Made by a program: the position numbers and the translations under genes
In this document: positions 59,265-64,000 of the stretch, one piece after another
Position numbering within the stretch: the stretch's first letter is position 1
Layout: the number at the start of each line of letters is the position of its first letter
Source of the DNA: Paramacrobiotus metropolitanus
Taxonomy: Eukaryota; Tardigrada; Eutardigrada; Parachela; Macrobiotidae
DNA length: 64,000 bases
Reading direction: 5' to 3'
NCBI RefSeq assembly: GCF_019649055.1
Contig: NW_026570245.1
Location: 1,054,001-1,118,000 of the forward strand
The notes under the pieces: generated by a model
The model's input: only the letters and a program-made list of their open reading frames with translations
Database searches by the model: none
What the model was told of the DNA's origin: nothing

Positions 59265-61782
59265 ATGCAGCTCGGCACGTCCAATGTGGGCACGGGTGCC
59301 AGTAGCGGCCCGACATTTGCGTTTAGTCGCAGTTTCAGTATGTTAAGTCATGGGGAAGGGAGATTCAGCGGATGGGGATTTAAGCGGGGAAACCGAGCGG
59401 GACGAGCGTCTCGAGGGAAGTTATCGACGGTTAACGGAACTGACCAGGTGAGATTAATAGCATTAGTAGAAACACGCTTCTACGAATTTATTTCTCAAGC
59501 TCCTCAAGCGTTGTATTTTTATATTGGGTTAACACAATTATTATAATTATTGCACTTGTACAGAAATCAAAGGATGCGTACAGACGTTAAATTACACAGC
59601 CAGCTAAGGATAAATATGTAGGCGTTCGTAAATATCCCTTTTGAAATATGCTTATAAAGATATTGTATGCTTTACGCATATAATATCATATGTAGAAGTT
59701 TCTGATCATCACCTTTGTGTTAAAAATGAAAATCTCCTTTACATAGCACAAAATACTTTTTAACTTGCGTGGTTTGAAAAACTGGGAATAACACTTTAAG
59801 CAACAATAAGTAGGTAACTTCAGTTACTAATATCCCGAAAAGCCATGGAGCAAAAGCTGCACGTTAACATGGCCAGCCGCTGTTTTTGATAGGATCGTTT
59901 GCTGGAGCAAATCCCAGTAGTGAAAAGCGGGCCGATGACCCTGGCCAGTCTCCTGCAGGCACACAGCCAGCTGGCTGTACCCCTGCACCCCATCGACGTC
60001 AAGGATCTCGGCCGGCAAGTCTCTCGCTACCGCAACAACAAAGCCCAACTCAAAGCCGAATTTGCCATTGTCAACCGCAATCCGCCTCTTCCCCAGACCC
60101 AGGCGAAACTGCGCTCCAACTCGGGGAAGAACAGTTTCCCCAAAGTACTGCCGTACGATGAAACACGGGTTCTCCTGCAGCCGGCCCCGAATGAATCCTA
60201 TTCCGACTACATCAACGCCTCGTACATTGACAGCTTCGATATTCCCCGCGCCTACATTGCCACACAAGGTCCTTCTAAAAAAACCGCACCAGATTTCTGG
60301 CGTATGGTCTGGCAGGAGCGGGTGGGATGCATTGTGATGCTGACACGGGTATTTGACTTTATTAAAGTCGTGTGCATCGAATACTGGAAAGCGGAGAATG
60401 ATGAACCGTTTGGTGATATTGCCGTGACCGTGGTCAACAAGGAGACATTGGCCAATTTCATCGTCCGTACCGTGCGGTTACGGCGCGGTCATGAGGAGCG
60501 GGATATTAAACATTTTCAGTTCCTGGAGTGGCCGATGCACCGTGTCCCCGACACCAGTCACATCCTCGAATTCCGTCGCCGGGTTCTGGATTACACCGCC
60601 CATCATAATAATTTTGACGGACCGATTGTCGTCCACTGCTGCGACGGGGGCAGTCGCACCGGTGTGTATTTAGCTCTTGATATGAATCTGGATATGTTGT
60701 TGTGCGAGAGTCAAATCGATGTGTTCGGCTGTATTCGCCTGTTGCGCCAGATGCGGCCGTATATGGTAGAAAATAAAGCGCAATACCGGTTTCTCTATGA
60801 GGCCTTGTTGGAAGCGTATCTAACCGGGGACACAGTCATTCCAGTGCTGGAATTAGCCAGCCGTATGAAGATGCTGTCCGGGAAGACATCGGTGGGCGGC
60901 CGCCGTATTAATCATTTCCATGAAGAGTTTAAATTAATTCAGCGTCTGACGCCGCATCTCAGTACGGGTGTCTGTGCCGGTGGTCATCGCACCGATAATC
61001 GCTACAAAAACCGCGATGTCATCATGGTCCCGCCGGATTATGCGCGACCATATTTGACCTCTTTCCAAGGTCAAGAGCAGTCGGATTATATCAATGCTGT
61101 GTATGTCGATGGTTTCCAGCGCAAGAACGATTTCATCGTTACCGAATGGCCACAGCGGAATACCGTTAACGATGTATGGTCACTGGTGTACGATCACGAT
61201 TGTAACACGGTAGTCATGCTCATCGATCCACAAACCTCTACAAATTTCCCGTCCTTCTTTCACGAAAAGGGCAAACAGAAGCCCTACGGTGTGTTCACAC
61301 CGGAACTGATTTCCTGGCAGCATTATCCCAATATTCGCACCATGATGTATAAGATTCGCAAGAAGACCGTATCCCTGCAGGAGATGATGATGGGCACGGT
61401 GAACGAGCTGAAGAGTACCCAGTTCTTTGTGCTGGAATGCTGGCCCGAAAGCAATAAAGTGCCCACCAGTACAGCGGCCGTTATTGAGCTGTTCAATATG
61501 GTCGACCGTTGGCGGTTGAAGACCGGGAACAAACCGGTGCTGATTGTGTCCCCGGATGGATTCAGCCGGGCGGGCGTGTTCTGTGCGGCCAAGATCGCCT
61601 GTGAACAGATCACAATGCACCAGGAGGTGGATGTTTTCCATGCGGTGAAGACGGTGAAAATTAATCGGCCACAGCTAGTCAACAGTCCGATGGAATACAA
61701 GTACTGTTATGACCTCGTTCGCACCTATGTCTACACCGTCGCCACTGCCAATAACGCCAAATCGGATAGTACAGATCATTAA
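59265..61782 (+). CDS. Tandem-domain tyrosine phosphatase-like protein, probably catalytically impaired
   Basis: Exons 59265-59447 and 59893-61782 (690 aa). An acceptor-like CAG at 59221-59223 precedes the first, so more 5' sequence may exist. Two PTP domains follow a basic 60-aa N-terminus: D1 about residues 85-360 and D2 about 385-670. D1 keeps the nucleophile Cys310 (HCCDGGSRTG), but the WPD-loop acid is Met276 (WPM) and the KNRY substrate-recognition motif is KNSF. D2 has Ser614 in place of the cysteine (VSPDGFSRAG) and WPE instead of WPD. Receptor PTPs often have a dead D2; loss of the D1 acid is rarer and known from IA-2/PTPRN. A binding or scaffold role is therefore likelier than full catalysis. 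No membrane segment is seen, so it is either cytosolic or 5'-incomplete. Confidence 0.85.
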
Positions 61783-62185
61783 ACTACGAAGGATTAAAAA
61801 ATATAATCTCTGAAGAATTTTGCCTCTTGTTGTTATTTATTTCAAAGTATATTCTTTTCTTCTGCGTGTGACACCAGTTCAAAACATTTTCACTTTCTGT
61901 CTTCCATTTTATTTCCATTAAATCAAGTACGTACAGAGTATACAAACCGGTCGTTCAGCTGAGAGAAAATATTTTGACGATTAAAAAACCGGCAGTCGTA
62001 ATCGACGACGCAGAATAGGCAAAAGAGCATAATGCAAAAGGAAAACCACTCCCGTAGGATAAATATTCTCTACTGCCCGCAACTTTCAATTTCAATTTAC
62101 AATAAACGATAATGCACAAGTATACACGTATATAAAACGATTTGGTGAGAAATTTAACAAACTATAAAAAACGATAGTTGCGCGT
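61783..62185. other. Convergent intergenic region
   Basis: About 400 bp between the stops of the phosphatase (+) and KDM1A (-) genes; no feature beyond AT-rich untranslated sequence. Confidence 0.4.
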
Positions 62186-64000
62186 CTAATAAATGTTATC
62201 AGTGCCATTGTAGGCATCTGCGATCCTTGTTGCTTCCCTCATGCCGCTGAGAAATGCGCCGTGCATGGTGCCGGGAAAGCTGTACTCGGTATGCTCTCCG
62301 GCAAAGCAGACACGTGGCTTCCCCGCGACATCAATCGGTTCAGCCAAACAGCTGAAATCCGCGCCCACCGCTCCCACCGGCACACTACTGTATACGCCCC
62401 GCGCATACTCATCCGCGCCCCAGCGCGTCACTAGTGACTCCTTCGGTGAGACGACACAATTCTTCCCGAATATCTTCTGTAAAACCTGCGTGCATGACTG
62501 CACTATCACAGCATCATCCATACTCTCCATGGCCTGGGCGGCCTTCCCCGCTACCATGGCTACAATGACGGGCTGATCATAGAGCGCCCAGAACATAAAG
62601 AATTCCCCGCGTTTCTCGTTATTCCCATTGCAATAACCGAATAGCGTCCGTTTGGCTTTCCAAAACTTCCGCGCGTATGTCAGAATAACCTTGTTAAATA
62701 TTCCCGGGCAAAGGTTCTTGATGGAGGTTAATTTATTCGCCGGTAACGGCGGGCTGAACGTCACGCCATCTTTCGTACCGCATCGCTTTAGGACACCCAA
62801 GGGAATGGTGCACACGACGGCATCACAAGGATAATCTTTGGGCGCCGCATTGTACAGTCCTTTGGCTGTCACAGTGGCCCCATTTTGATCGTAGGAAATC
62901 TTGGTTACCCGGTGATTAAACACAATATTCAATCCCGTACCCAGTTTTTCTGTCATTTGCGATAGCCCGGTAGACGCGAGGAAATGTCCGCCCTTCAACT
63001 CCTTCTCCTCTTCATTACTCCAGTGCTCCACGCATAATTCCTCAATCGTAGCGGCACTGGCGAAATCATAATTGGCCAAATGCCACAGCATCACTTTGCG
63101 ATCGGCGTTCGACAGGTAGGAATAGCTTTCATCACAGAGCGACTGGGGCTCAGGTAGGGCTTCCAGGACCTGGATTTGCACCTCGACGTCCTGAATTTCG
63201 CTATTTAATCTCATTAGGCGACTGCGGCATTGCAGAACAGCGTCGCGCAGTATACCGCTCTGCTGTCCCTTGGCTTGCAGGACGGCTTTATTATAGTCGT
63301 TCAAATATGTTTTAGCAGTGTAATATAAACTGGTACGAGAGAGGTATAGTTCCTTCAGTTTCCGCACATTATTGAGTTTCTCTTCGATGAACTGATTATT
63401 CTTCACGGCCACCTCCAGTTCTTTCAGTTTAAGTATTTCGTCTACGCACTGCCCCAAGCCGTAGTGACGACCGTCCGTGGTGCGTTCGGCGAGATGATTT
63501 TGATAGTAACTGGGAGTGGATAATACCAGGTCTTCAAATTCGTTTTCTAAAGCTTCGTCGTTCTCTTGCGAGAGAGGAGATCCATTGCTATCAAATATTG
63601 GGCACCGCACATCGACACTTTCCAGCTTGGCACCCAGCTGGCCATGCAGAATAGTGAAAAGAGGATTTCCTGAAACGCGGAACAGTAAGATTACTATACA
63701 CTGCAACACGTACAGTACTTACAACTTTCCCATATACCAAATAAGCAGTAAGCTGCATTCGCCACCTGTTTGCAAACCAGCTGGCAACAGTAAGTAACTT
63801 TATGTGAAAATCAAGCTCCAATTTGTGCATGTGTAGAGCTAACAGGCTCTATCGATCTGCATTCCGTATCGCGCAAGATGAACGTAAAAAACCGCAATAC
63901 AGGATTAATCGACATTCGCAACTGTTGATATTCCAGCGAGCATCCTTACCTTCCAGGCCCGTTATAAGCATAGCGCCCTTTTCAGCCAGATTCGATCGAT
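62186..64000 (-). CDS. KDM1A: Lysine-specific histone demethylase 1, partial
   Basis: The gene continues beyond the window. Visible exons are 63960-64000 (partial, ...GAMLITGLE) and 62186-63669, joined in phase to read TGLEGNPLF. The part present covers the end of the first FAD-binding half and the helical Tower insertion (about 170 residues of coiled coil) that binds CoREST. It then covers the second amine-oxidase half, with the flavin-contacting lysine in GIFNKV and the C-terminal FAD motif FAGEHTEYSFPGTMHGA. LSD1 removes mono- and dimethyl groups from histone H3 Lys4 using FAD. The C-terminus is short, ending soon after the last FAD motif. The Tower and oxidase order identifies LSD1 over KDM1B. 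Confidence 0.94.

Overview
The window is eukaryotic nuclear DNA. Most genes are split by short GT-AG introns, promoters carry TATA boxes 25-35 bp upstream of probable starts, and AATAAA signals follow the stops. MED12, KDM1A/LSD1, an Ariadne-type RBR ligase, a tandem-domain protein tyrosine phosphatase and a core-histone quartet point to a gene-dense, small-genome animal. The glycine-rich secreted protein and the many small secreted cysteine-rich genes fit an ecdysozoan. A tardigrade is my best guess, but no diagnostic tardigrade gene is present.

Layout. 0.9-4.6 kb: a disordered 147-aa protein (+), a small secreted peptide-like gene (-) and a glycine-rich secreted protein (+). 5.76-24.4 kb: three tandem members (here called A, B and C) of a secreted six-cysteine family, all on +. 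Gene A is split inside exon 2 by a complete Ty3/Gypsy-type LTR retrotransposon (5990-18132) with identical 353-bp LTRs and a 5-bp ATACT target duplication. 24.8-29.9 kb: divergent H3(-)/H4(+) and H2B(-)/H2A.X(+) pairs, every gene containing an intron. 30.4-39.9 kb: a complete 13-exon MED12 (-). 42.1-44.6 kb: an intronless Ariadne-like RBR E3 ligase (+). 45.5-52.1 kb: three more members of the secreted family (D, E, F; +). 53.7-54.8 kb: a small cysteine-rich membrane or GPI-type protein (-). 54.8-59.2 kb: no supported gene. 59.3-61.8 kb: a tandem PTP-like protein with damaged catalytic motifs (+). 62.2-64.0 kb: the C-terminal part of KDM1A (-), running off the window.

The secreted family is the main candidate for something undescribed. 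I reconstructed six genes by hand. Each set of exons sums to an intact 175-194 codon frame, with intron phases conserved 0/2/0/2. Each product has a signal peptide, a xRVExxL..N..G...G..C block, a WPG...W block, an NKIVSRDxC block, an FEC..A.W...C block and a terminal Y.(Y/W)R(V/A)....CG block. The start resembles the N-terminal (MNNL) module of Notch ligands, but that is only an inference.

The retrotransposon is notable in its own right. It has a UUUAAAC slippery site with a strong hairpin at the gag stop, a large non-envelope ORF after pol, extra copies of its LTR/primer-binding junction, an in-frame TAG in gag and a one-base frame break inside the protease.
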